Shown: piece by piece, positions 9,141-17,018 of the stretch
Numbering within the stretch: position 1 is the first letter of the stretch
Layout of the letters: the number at the start of each line of letters is the position of its first letter
Assembly (NCBI GenBank): GCA_023412275.1
Contig: JAEYNY010000068.1
Span: forward strand, 24,064 to 88,063
Direction of reading: 5' to 3'
DNA from: Bacillota bacterium
GTDB lineage: Bacteria; Bacillota; Clostridia; Acetivibrionales; DSM-1351
DNA: 64,000 nucleotides
Notes under the pieces: generated by a model
The model's database searches: none
Told to the model about the DNA's origin: nothing
Seen by the model: the letters and a program-made list of their open reading frames with translations, nothing else
Made by a program: the position numbers and the translations under genes

Positions 9141-10130
9141 TTATGCATACAGCAAGTTTTCACTATCCATCAATATTTGGGTTCCACTTGATTCCAAATC
9201 AAATTCAAATTCCGTTAAATCACCCAGTTCATTACGCACAGACTCATGCAATTCCGGTTTGCAGAGAAGGAGAAGGAATCCCCCACCACCTGCCCCTGTG
9301 ATCTTTGCGCCCATAGCCCCTGCCTTAAAAGCTCTTTCTATTAACCCGTTAAGAAAGTTGTTGCTTATTTTGTTTGCAAGCTGGCATTTTAACCTCCAAC
9401 CTTCCTGCATTAATGCTCCCAGTTTCTCAAAGTCTTCACCCGACAAAATTTTCAAAGCATCATTAACCTGTTCTTTTATTTTCCTCAAAATAGGCCTTGT
9501 CTGAGTAATAAGTCTTGTTTGTTCTTCAAGTATGTCTTCTGACCTATGCCCGATTCCTGTATAGAACAACAGTAAATACTTTCGTAAAACCGGTAAGATG
9601 TTATATACCGGCTCAACCTTTTGTACCTTTACACTCCCATTGGGTTTAAATACTATTTTGTTCAATCCCCCATAAGCTGCTATATATTGATCTTGCTTTC
9701 CGATAGGCTTACCAAGGATATCAATTTCAATCTCGCATGCCTGCTGCGCCAAGGTCTCTTTAGAGACCTTCTTTCCGCAATATGTATAAAATGCATTAAG
9801 CAGCCCCACCGTTAAAGTGCTGGAAGACCCTAAACCACTTCCGGTATGAGGAATATCCGATAAAATCACAACTTCGATTCCACCATCAATTCCAGCTTTG
9901 CGCATTGTTTCACGTACCAGATCATGTTTTATTTTATCTATGGAATCAACATTCTCTTGTTCAAAATATTTAATGTGTATTAAACGGTCAAAGCTTTTAT
10001 TAACAATGACATAGATATATTTATTGATAGAGCAGCTAAGGACACAACCTTCTTCCTCCATCCAGAACTGTTTCATATCAGTACCCCCACCAAAAAAACT
10101 AATTCTTAGCGGTGTTTTTGTAATAACCAA
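9141..10130 (-). CDS. hddA: D-glycero-alpha-D-manno-heptose 7-phosphate kinase (GHMP family)
   Basis: 329-residue GHMP kinase. N-terminus VITKTPLRISFFGGGTD is characteristic of the HddA branch; the ATP loop is PHTGSGLGSSS (95-104), and the C-terminal motif 3 is KITGAGGGGF. HddA phosphorylates heptose-7-phosphate at O-1, giving the 1,7-bisphosphate that GmhB then dephosphorylates at C-7. Both a GmhA-like isomerase and a GmhB domain flank it, so assignment is well supported. Translation starts at TTG, 7 bases after a strong GGAGG; no ATG is available near it. Product would be a nucleotide-activated D-glycero-D-manno-heptose for glycosylation. Confidence 0.9.
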   Translation of the reverse strand: MVITKTPLRISFFGGGTDMKQFWMEEEGCVLSCSINKYIYVIVNKSFDRLIHIKYFEQENVDSIDKIKHDLVRETMRKAGIDGGIEVVILSDIPHTGSGLGSSSTLTVGLLNAFYTYCGKKVSKETLAQQACEIEIDILGKPIGKQDQYIAAYGGLNKIVFKPNGSVKVQKVEPVYNILPVLRKYLLLFYTGIGHRSEDILEEQTRLITQTRPILRKIKEQVNDALKILSGEDFEKLGALMQEGWRLKCQLANKISNNFLNGLIERAFKAGAMGAKITGAGGGGFLLLLCKPELHESVRNELGDLTEFEFDLESSGTQILMDSENLLYA

Positions 10131-10203
10131 AACTTCTCCTCCTTCTCAAAATTATGCACCCCCGCAGCAGGGAGCCGAGATACTTTCGTCAACGTATTGT
10201 CTG

Positions 10204-11325
10204 CTAACCACTCAATCCGGGTTTCATAATGACTGACTTACTTTGCATATCCTTTATGGCAGCAGCATATACATCTTCAATATTTCCTGCCGTATTCAAG
10301 TACTCAATATAATCACCGATCATATTATGCAAGGTCTTTTTGCATCTCCATCCCAGACCTTCAAGCTTTGTACTGGACGATACGATGTGACGTACATCGC
10401 CCACCCTGAACTCTCCGTTTATGATAGGCATTAATTTACTATTCATGTTTTGGGCTACTTCTTTATAAAATTCCAATACATTGGTACTGATACCGCTTCC
10501 GACATTGAAGGACTGAAAATCCGCCCTTGAATCTTCCAATACTTTCATATTGGCCTCTACCACATCATCAATATGTATGTAATCTCTTAGCATTTTGCCG
10601 TCTTCGAAAATTACCGGTGCCTGGTTGAACATCAGTTGGGTTGTAAAACTTCTAAGTATTCCTGTATACATATTAAAGAAAGACTGCCTTTTTCCCAATA
10701 CGATAGAATACCTTAAGCAAACTACCGGAATATTAAGCCTTTTGCCAAGATTAAGACCTATCATTTCTTGTGTGTATTTTGACATGGCATATTGTGAATT
10801 GGGATTAATAGACGTCTCCACTGCTTTCTTATTTTCCATGGATTTCCCACATATGGGGCAAGTATGTTCCCACTGTCTGTTCATCAGTTGTTGGATAAGC
10901 CTTGGCATTGGGTTGACTTCTCCATGTTCTTTGCAAAAGTATTGACCCTCTCCATATACCGCCTGTGATGATGCAATTACTATTTTTTTGATATTCAATC
11001 TTTTTTCTGCGATAGCCTCAAACAACATTGCGGTACCGGTGCTATTAACATCAAAAAAAGTACTGTAATCTGGCATATATCCCTGATGTGCAGCCTCATG
11101 GAAAACAACTTCAACTCCATCAAGTGCCCGCAATACTATAGACTTGTCGCGTATATCCCCCACGATAACTTCTGCATACTTTGATAAATAGTCGGGTATT
11201 TGTCTCCCAGGGTGTTCTGGTTCTTTCATTGTATCTAATATACGTACTTCATAGCCTTTGGCAAGAAGTGCATCTACGATGTGTGAACCTATAAAACCCG
11301 CTCCCCCTGTAACTAGAGCTAACAT
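10204..11325 (-). CDS. NAD-dependent sugar epimerase/dehydratase (extended SDR)
   Basis: 373-residue extended short-chain dehydrogenase. The Rossmann glycine motif is TGGAGFIGSH (7-16), the catalytic YAMSK tyrosine/lysine pair lies near 182-186, and LRYSIVLGKRQ and MLRDYIHIDDVVEA are family signatures. Between the catalytic Ser region and YxxxK there is a CPICGKS insertion with a Cys-x-x-Cys knuckle, known in some nucleotide-sugar epimerases (dTDP-rhamnose 4-epimerase-like). It should act on a nucleotide sugar, possibly the activated heptose (inference). The ATG overlaps the stop of the upstream SIS-HAD gene by 7 bases, which suggests translational coupling. Confidence 0.9.
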   Translation of the reverse strand: MLALVTGGAGFIGSHIVDALLAKGYEVRILDTMKEPEHPGRQIPDYLSKYAEVIVGDIRDKSIVLRALDGVEVVFHEAAHQGYMPDYSTFFDVNSTGTAMLFEAIAEKRLNIKKIVIASSQAVYGEGQYFCKEHGEVNPMPRLIQQLMNRQWEHTCPICGKSMENKKAVETSINPNSQYAMSKYTQEMIGLNLGKRLNIPVVCLRYSIVLGKRQSFFNMYTGILRSFTTQLMFNQAPVIFEDGKMLRDYIHIDDVVEANMKVLEDSRADFQSFNVGSGISTNVLEFYKEVAQNMNSKLMPIINGEFRVGDVRHIVSSSTKLEGLGWRCKKTLHNMIGDYIEYLNTAGNIEDVYAAAIKDMQSKSVIMKPGLSG

Positions 11326-12455
11326 AAAAGTCCTCCCTTATTGATTTTTGGTTTGAATTCATTGCTAAGGATCAACTGAACTGCCGCAGTTAAATCCTTT
11401 ACTGAATAATCGGGTGTTACCTTTACGTTGTCCCGGTTCTCCCGTCCGTGTGTCAGTAAAATTGTGGTAAGCGAAGATTTTATGCCTGCTTCAATATCGG
11501 TAACCCTGTCTCCTATTAGAATGCCATTTTCCATGTCCAACGGAAGTTCGTCAAATGCCTTTCTAATCAAACCATTTTGCGGTTTGCGGCAAGTACAGTT
11601 TTCAGAGGAAGTATGCGGACAATAGTATATTTTGCTAATAATTGCACCTTGTCGTAACAAAGTGTCGCACATTCTTTTATGAATTTCCTCCAACGTTTCT
11701 TCACTCATAATTTTTTGCCCGATTGCAGACTGATTTGTTACGATTACTACTGCATAGCCTTTATTGTTAAGCTGACTAATTGCAGCTGCAACACCGGGAA
11801 GAAAATTAAATTCATCCCAGCACTTTATGTAATCAGGTCTGTCCTCATTGATAACCCCATCCCTGTCCAGAAATACTACAGGCTGGGTGAGCTCTTCCCG
11901 CAGCAGCTTTGCCCAACTATGACACAAAAATTCCTGCATGTCTTCAACGTGTTCCGGCATACTGCTTCTAATCTGATACAGCACGTGGGAGTTCTTTGCC
12001 AGTGCTCCCGGTACATTCCCTGTAATTGAAACAACACGCAGACCTCTTGTATAGCTGAATTTTGCTGCTTCTATCAAATTTTTGTGTGGAGTCTGGGAAG
12101 AAAATATCATAACCAGATCACCCGCCGAAGCATATGCACGTAAATATTCAGTATATGTCTGCTCAAGGCATATATCGTTGGAAACAGCCGTAAAAAAGGA
12201 CATGTTCTCCGGAAGTGCAATTACTTTAATGCCAAATCCAAGCTTGCTGGCTATTCTTCCTCCTGCATTTTTCATTAAATCATTGGCAAAATGGCAGGCT
12301 GTAGCAGCACTTGTACCATTACCAATAACAAATACAGTTTGCCTTCTCTTTGAAATACGCTTAATTTCATCTAAAATAGTATAAAAAACGGATTGCTCAA
12401 CGGAAGCTGTAAGTTTTGATGCTTTCGTTAGATAAGCTTCAATTGTTTTTACCAC
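11319..12455 (-). CDS. SIS isomerase-GmhB phosphatase fusion (heptose pathway)
   Basis: 378 residues in two domains. Residues ~35-190 are a SIS domain with IGNGTSAATACHFANDL; relative to GmhA it keeps the active-site His (His55) and has Asp59 in place of Glu65, with His179 matching His180. Residues ~192-345 are a HAD-IIIA phosphatase of the GmhB/HisB type: FLDRDGVINED (DRDG at 197-200), VTNQSAIG, the zinc loop Cys279-x-His281...Cys287-x-Cys289 and GDRVTDIEAG. One polypeptide thus joins the isomerase and 7-phosphatase steps that bracket HddA in the GDP-heptose route. GTG start 7 bases after GGGAG. Fusion of these steps is uncommon. Confidence 0.87.
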   Translation of the reverse strand: MVKTIEAYLTKASKLTASVEQSVFYTILDEIKRISKRRQTVFVIGNGTSAATACHFANDLMKNAGGRIASKLGFGIKVIALPENMSFFTAVSNDICLEQTYTEYLRAYASAGDLVMIFSSQTPHKNLIEAAKFSYTRGLRVVSITGNVPGALAKNSHVLYQIRSSMPEHVEDMQEFLCHSWAKLLREELTQPVVFLDRDGVINEDRPDYIKCWDEFNFLPGVAAAISQLNNKGYAVVIVTNQSAIGQKIMSEETLEEIHKRMCDTLLRQGAIISKIYYCPHTSSENCTCRKPQNGLIRKAFDELPLDMENGILIGDRVTDIEAGIKSSLTTILLTHGRENRDNVKVTPDYSVKDLTAAVQLILSNEFKPKINKGGLLC

Positions 12456-12497
12456 TTTAATGCTCCCTTCGTCTATGTACTGGCAGTGATGCCAGAC

Positions 12498-14549
12498 TCA
12501 AATTTTAAATTTCAAAACCTTTTTCCCCTGTTGCTTTATATAATTTAAATATTTTCCGGAAGTCTGTAAAAAGCCTGATTTAATTAAACATTCCATATTC
12601 TCCAGTTTTTTTGATTCATTTGAATAGAAATTAATCTTTTCTTCCCCCCGTAGCATTTTCGAGTACTCTTCGTGTTCCATTCTTCCAAAAAAGCTGTAAT
12701 CACGGTCTGCATTCAGCTTGTCTATAAATGCATCTGTAAATTTATAATGTTTTAAAAGGCCATTTACATCTGCGATATGTGCTTTGTTACAAAAATGGGG
12801 ATTAGAAATCGGTTCAATTTTCCGATCTATGAACATAAGCGGATGCTTAATTAGTAGATACCGGGCTATTTCCTTTCTATTGATTACAAGCTTTCCAAAC
12901 AGCTTTCTCCGTATCCCTCCGTAATAATATTTCATTCCCTTGTCCGAAAGTACGTTATAGTTGCAAAAGTTGATGTTATGTTTAAAATATTTGTCCTTTT
13001 TAATTTGAGAAATATCATAATAACAATATTTATCTACAAGTCGATCTGTATAGTTCACATCTAAAACCCTGCTGTTATTTGAAAACATATCCAGCATATA
13101 GGCAACAACTGCGGTATATTCATTTTTGTTAAGATAGTCTAAAAATTGTGCCAGAGAAATCCGATCTGAATAGGGATAGTCAAACAGTTCGTCCACATCC
13201 ACGCACAGACACCAACAGTTATCAAAGAGGCTCTTTATAATAGCTCTCCTTATTTCACTTTCATACATCATAGAAGGCTTCAGATTTACCTGATAAACGG
13301 TAACATTGGCCTTGCCTCTTAAAAACTCTACAGTACCATCGGTAGAATTATCATCGATAAACACAAAATGTTTTACCCCCAGACCATTGTAATGCTCCAG
13401 AAATTCTTCTAGATAATCCATTCCGTCTTTGAGAAGGCAAACCACAGCCAGCTCGTTCTTTTCTAAATTAATAACTTTATTCCCGAACACGTGAGGGATA
13501 TCTCTGTTAAATACAGTCCTGTCAGGGTCTGAGCCGGAACATTGGATGTGCTTTAAAAACTGCCTTTCTCCCGTTTGTACTGAAAGCATCTGTAAGAAAC
13601 GGGCTCTCATGTTGTACCAGTTGTAATACTCAACCTTGGACTGTGCATTCTCCGCCACAAAGTCCAGCATTCCCTGACTTTGCCCCTTAAGACTTATTGC
13701 CTCTTTTAAAGCCCGTATGGAATGTTTTTTTGAATATATAAACGGATAGCATCGTCTGGATGCATCCGATAACTGATTACCAATCACTATTTTCCCCATG
13801 GCGGCAGCATAAATAACCCATTTACCGTAGTTGGAATATCCGTAAGGAGCTATGAATGCAGTTCCCTCAGTCAATGCTCTGCAAAACTCCTCTTCATTGC
13901 AACATTTAACGGTTTCAATCTTATATTGTGATAATTTCCGCACTAGTTTATCATTCTGTTCCTTATAGAAAATCACCCTGGGCCTGACACAATATTTTTT
14001 CATTAACCTTTTTATCCACCTAAAGTGGTTTATCTTACCGTTATATAAAATATTTATATAGTTTTTACTTTCGCAGCTTTTCTCAGGGCAATAGGACTTT
14101 ATTTTGTTTATATCTGCGGGATGAGCAAGTTCATAAACAGGCTTGTGAATCAATGCCTCTAAGCTACAGGCTATACTGTATTCAGTAGCAAAAACGAAAT
14201 CTGCCTTTTGGACAGCATCTGTAAGCTTAGTTAAATCATATGAATGCTGTTTCCAAAATTCCAAAGGTACGTCCATGCTGGCAACAAGCTTTGTCTTTGA
14301 ACTGTCACCGATTCTGCTTCTTATTGAATGGATAATAGGAAGGTTTTTAGGTGTTATTTGTACATGAATTATATCAAAATCAGTGTCTTTGAGATGGCTC
14401 ATAATTTGGCCTGCCTTGAAAATATGTCCTTGGAAGACATTCAGCCACTGATAGAATCCGACAGCTTCTATTTCTGTTTTTTCAGTATGTGGATCATTAT
14501 CATTTGTTATAATACAGTATTTTATCTGCTGTATCTTATCCATTTCCAT
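12498..14549 (-). CDS. Two-domain glycosyltransferase (GT-B-like plus GT2/GT92-like)
   Basis: 683 residues. The first ~330 look like a degenerate GT-B glycosyltransferase (FDIIHVQITPKN, ADFVFATEYS, GTAFIAPYGYSNYGKWVIYAAAMGK). After a linker, residues ~365-600 form a GT-A domain of the GT2_4/GT92 kind: VVCLLKDGMDYLEEFLEHYNGLG, FIDDNSTDGT, then CVDVDELFD as the DxD site. A single chain could add two sugars. It lies second in the operon between a GT8 and the SIS-GmhB fusion. ATG start with GGGGGA about 8 bases upstream. Substrates cannot be inferred. Confidence 0.82.
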   Translation of the reverse strand: MEMDKIQQIKYCIITNDNDPHTEKTEIEAVGFYQWLNVFQGHIFKAGQIMSHLKDTDFDIIHVQITPKNLPIIHSIRSRIGDSSKTKLVASMDVPLEFWKQHSYDLTKLTDAVQKADFVFATEYSIACSLEALIHKPVYELAHPADINKIKSYCPEKSCESKNYINILYNGKINHFRWIKRLMKKYCVRPRVIFYKEQNDKLVRKLSQYKIETVKCCNEEEFCRALTEGTAFIAPYGYSNYGKWVIYAAAMGKIVIGNQLSDASRRCYPFIYSKKHSIRALKEAISLKGQSQGMLDFVAENAQSKVEYYNWYNMRARFLQMLSVQTGERQFLKHIQCSGSDPDRTVFNRDIPHVFGNKVINLEKNELAVVCLLKDGMDYLEEFLEHYNGLGVKHFVFIDDNSTDGTVEFLRGKANVTVYQVNLKPSMMYESEIRRAIIKSLFDNCWCLCVDVDELFDYPYSDRISLAQFLDYLNKNEYTAVVAYMLDMFSNNSRVLDVNYTDRLVDKYCYYDISQIKKDKYFKHNINFCNYNVLSDKGMKYYYGGIRRKLFGKLVINRKEIARYLLIKHPLMFIDRKIEPISNPHFCNKAHIADVNGLLKHYKFTDAFIDKLNADRDYSFFGRMEHEEYSKMLRGEEKINFYSNESKKLENMECLIKSGFLQTSGKYLNYIKQQGKKVLKFKI

Positions 14550-14576
14550 TTTTTATTCCCCCAGATGGCTTTTATA

Positions 14577-16085
14577 TTAAAATCTCTGATTCTGCTTTTC
14601 CATTATGCTGCCGGATACCAGCTGCCAGTTCTTATCCTTTTTGTAAAACAAATATGGTGCGTGGTTATAATAATAAATTAAATGTGTAAACCTTCTTTCC
14701 GTCGCCCCGAACTGAATAAAATTATTCTGAGCCTGCACCAAAGATACTTCGTTTGCGCCTCCTGCAAAATATGGATTTTCGTGCTGTTCGGGGTCATACT
14801 CCCAGCAGCAGACCCTACAGGCTTCATGTGACTCTATTGCCTCTTTTGTAAATGTTTTATAGCCGCAGCACGGGCATGTATACTTTTCAGAGAGTGCGTA
14901 TTTACGGGAGGCTTCCTTCAATGCACGAGGAATAATGTACCTTACAGGAATAAGAGCTGTACACATCAGCGTTTGCAGGGCAGATCCTATGTTTTCCGCG
15001 GGTTTTTCATTTTTGATGGAATAAAACCGGACTGTAAGCCTTGAGAAAAGTCTCAGATATGCGTAAATCAGGGGAAAAAGCAAAGAGTATGTCAGCTTAA
15101 ATAATTGGGAATCAGCTAATTTATCTGAAAAGTAACTCTTGTCTATCATAAAATAATCTCTGATTTTCTTCTTATACAGGTAGAAACCCCTTCCAATGGG
15201 GGTCTTCCCCAAGAATTTCCCAAGTACATCTATAATAGTAATGTTTGGAGCAGCACCATTCCAGGGAGTTAGGCGAAGATATCTTTGATATTCCTTCTTT
15301 AATGGGTGACAATATTTATAATGCCATGGCTTAACCTGCTTGGTATAGTGAATAATCATGGGGTTGAGAGCTGCCTTCATCACGTCAGACCTGTCAATTC
15401 TATTTCTTTGTAAAAGATCCAGAATATCCGCCTGTTGGTTCCACTCCATCGGTAATTTCAGCCATCGATCTTTGAAAACAGCATTGAGGCCATCCTGATC
15501 CGCAAAGTGTATTTTTTCTCTGTTATCGATCAAAAAGTTTCTTATTGTCTCAGTGGTATTGTCAGCACGCCATTTGTCCAGATTAATTAATAAAACCACG
15601 GCATTAAAATATTTTCCTTTTCGTGGAATACCAATGCATTTTTTCACCGTGGTTGCGAAGTCTCCGCCAATATCAATGCCAACATCCTCAACTGCCGCCA
15701 CAGAGTATTCTGAAATATCATTTTCCCATAGCTTACAGATATCACCCTTAATGACCATATCACAATCGAGGTATATGACTTTTCTGACCGAGTCATCAAC
15801 AATTTCAGGAATAAAAATTCGGAAATAGGTAGCATAGCCGAAGTATGATTGTGTTTTAAAATCCTGATACAGTTCAGGTTTAAGTTCTAAAAACCTAATT
15901 CGTGAGCCATACTTTTCAACACAAGCACGCAGACATTCCTTATTCCGAGTACTGATGCCTCCATCTATCACAAAAAAATCCACATTTTCTCTTGACTCTG
16001 TATTCTCCAAAAGAGATGTTATCATTACTCCAAGATGCTGGGCATAATTATTATCACAAGCTGAAACTATATTAATAATATCCAC
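14577..16085 (-). CDS. GT8 glycosyltransferase with C-terminal CPCC domain (paralog)
   Basis: 502 residues, first gene of the minus-strand operon. It mirrors the 452-residue GT8 at 5041-6399: IINIVSACDNNYAQHLGV at the N-terminus, DCD at 107-109, FADQDGLNAVF and MIIHYTKQVKPWH, then a hydrophobic segment near 345-365. Residues 404-502 carry a CPCC domain (CPCCGYKT, CRVCCWEYD, GANEVSL...NFIQFGA). The linker is ~40 residues longer than in its paralog. The duplication at both ends of one operon suggests two related sugar-transfer steps. Translation begins at GTG, 6 bases after AGGTGA. Confidence 0.9.
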   Translation of the reverse strand: MDIINIVSACDNNYAQHLGVMITSLLENTESRENVDFFVIDGGISTRNKECLRACVEKYGSRIRFLELKPELYQDFKTQSYFGYATYFRIFIPEIVDDSVRKVIYLDCDMVIKGDICKLWENDISEYSVAAVEDVGIDIGGDFATTVKKCIGIPRKGKYFNAVVLLINLDKWRADNTTETIRNFLIDNREKIHFADQDGLNAVFKDRWLKLPMEWNQQADILDLLQRNRIDRSDVMKAALNPMIIHYTKQVKPWHYKYCHPLKKEYQRYLRLTPWNGAAPNITIIDVLGKFLGKTPIGRGFYLYKKKIRDYFMIDKSYFSDKLADSQLFKLTYSLLFPLIYAYLRLFSRLTVRFYSIKNEKPAENIGSALQTLMCTALIPVRYIIPRALKEASRKYALSEKYTCPCCGYKTFTKEAIESHEACRVCCWEYDPEQHENPYFAGGANEVSLVQAQNNFIQFGATERRFTHLIYYYNHAPYLFYKKDKNWQLVSGSIMEKQNQRF

Positions 16086-16162
16086 AATTAATCACCTAAC
16101 CTGACTTTTCTGGACTGAAATCCATTCAACACCGAACATAATCAGGTGTTTTTGTTAAACAA

Positions 16163-16191
16163 ATTATATAAGTAATATTGGAAAAATGTAA
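16163..16191 (-). promoter_or_regulatory. Candidate promoter of the glycan operon
   Basis: On the minus strand TTACAT (16186-16191) and a perfect TATAAT (16163-16168) are 17 bases apart, 78 bases upstream of the GTG of the first GT8 gene. The -35 is weak, so an activator could be needed, for instance the neighbouring response regulator (inference). Confidence 0.4.
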
Positions 16192-16240
16192 CATATATCT
16201 TTTATATACCCCCCCAGAAATATCATATTTTGAGGTACCT

Positions 16241-16268
16241 TTGACAATTTTAGACTAAATATTATAAC
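16241..16268 (+). promoter_or_regulatory. Candidate sigma-A promoter of the two-component genes
   Basis: A perfect TTGACA (16241-16246) and TATAAC (16263-16268) are spaced by 16 bases, about 100 bases upstream of the response regulator ATG. Confidence 0.55.
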
Positions 16269-16366
16269 TTATAAATTTCCATGATTTCAAAATTAATAAA
16301 CATATGCTATATTATGTGTATATTAGTAATTATTAGTATTTTTAGAAGGAGTCTAAACTTCCTGAT

Positions 16367-17005
16367 ATGTGTAAAATAAAAATTGCAATACTTGACGACG
16401 ATAAAGACTGGATTGAGTCCATCAAATTGTATTTAAATAGTTGTGAAGATATATCCATTGTAGGAACCGCCGAAAACCGCCAGGATTTAATTGAATTATT
16501 GCGTGAGAGAAAAGATATTGACATGGTACTTCTAGACATAATTTTAAATGAAAACAAATACGATGGAATTTACATAGCAGCTGAAATTTTGCATCTCTTT
16601 GAAAACTTAAAAATAATTATGCTTACGTGCCTGAATGAAGAAAAGTCAATAATCGATTCCTTTACTGCAGGTGCAAAAAATTATGTGCTTAAAACCGATT
16701 ATCAGCAAATCCCCCATACCATCAGAACTGTTTTTAATCGGAGCTGTCCAACTGAAATACTTGCCAAAAGCTTTGCAAAACAGCAAGAAGAGAAGATGCT
16801 GGATATTTTAACTAAGTCTGAAAGAGAAATCTTAACTTTAATACAAGAAGGTTATACTCAGTCAAAAATTGCAAAAATTCTATATAAATCGCAAGGAACT
16901 CTGCGATGTCAAGTCAATAAAATAATTAAAAAATTTGGGGTAACCAGTAGTAAGGAAGCCGTTGAAAAAATTACTATGAGAGGTTTTTACAGAAACAAAA
17001 CTTAA
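16367..17005 (+). CDS. NarL/LuxR-type response regulator
   Basis: 212 residues. Residues 1-125 are a receiver domain with the acidic pair near Asp10-Asp12, phospho-acceptor Asp57 (MVLLDI), Thr in IIMLTC and the conserved Lys in YVLKTDY. Residues ~145-205 form a LuxR-type helix-turn-helix: LTKSEREILTLIQEGYTQSKIAKIL. An AAGGAG lies 15 bases before the ATG, longer than ideal; no better start is in frame. The histidine kinase follows 13 bases downstream. Placement beside, and divergent from, the glycan operon suggests that operon as a target (inference). Confidence 0.92.
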   Translation: MCKIKIAILDDDKDWIESIKLYLNSCEDISIVGTAENRQDLIELLRERKDIDMVLLDIILNENKYDGIYIAAEILHLFENLKIIMLTCLNEEKSIIDSFTAGAKNYVLKTDYQQIPHTIRTVFNRSCPTEILAKSFAKQQEEKMLDILTKSEREILTLIQEGYTQSKIAKILYKSQGTLRCQVNKIIKKFGVTSSKEAVEKITMRGFYRNKT

Positions 17006-17018
17006 AGAGGCATAAACT

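Larger units (their letters stand above)
16086..16366. other. Divergent intergenic region between glycan operon and two-component genes
   Basis: 281 bases of AT-rich DNA hold the promoters for both directions. A candidate minus-strand promoter lies at 16163-16191 and a plus-strand one at 16241-16268. A short inverted repeat (AACACC at 16128-16133, GGTGTT at 16145-16150) falls in the leader of the minus-strand operon, and a run of C residues occurs at 16209-16215. No gene was seen. Confidence 0.6.
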
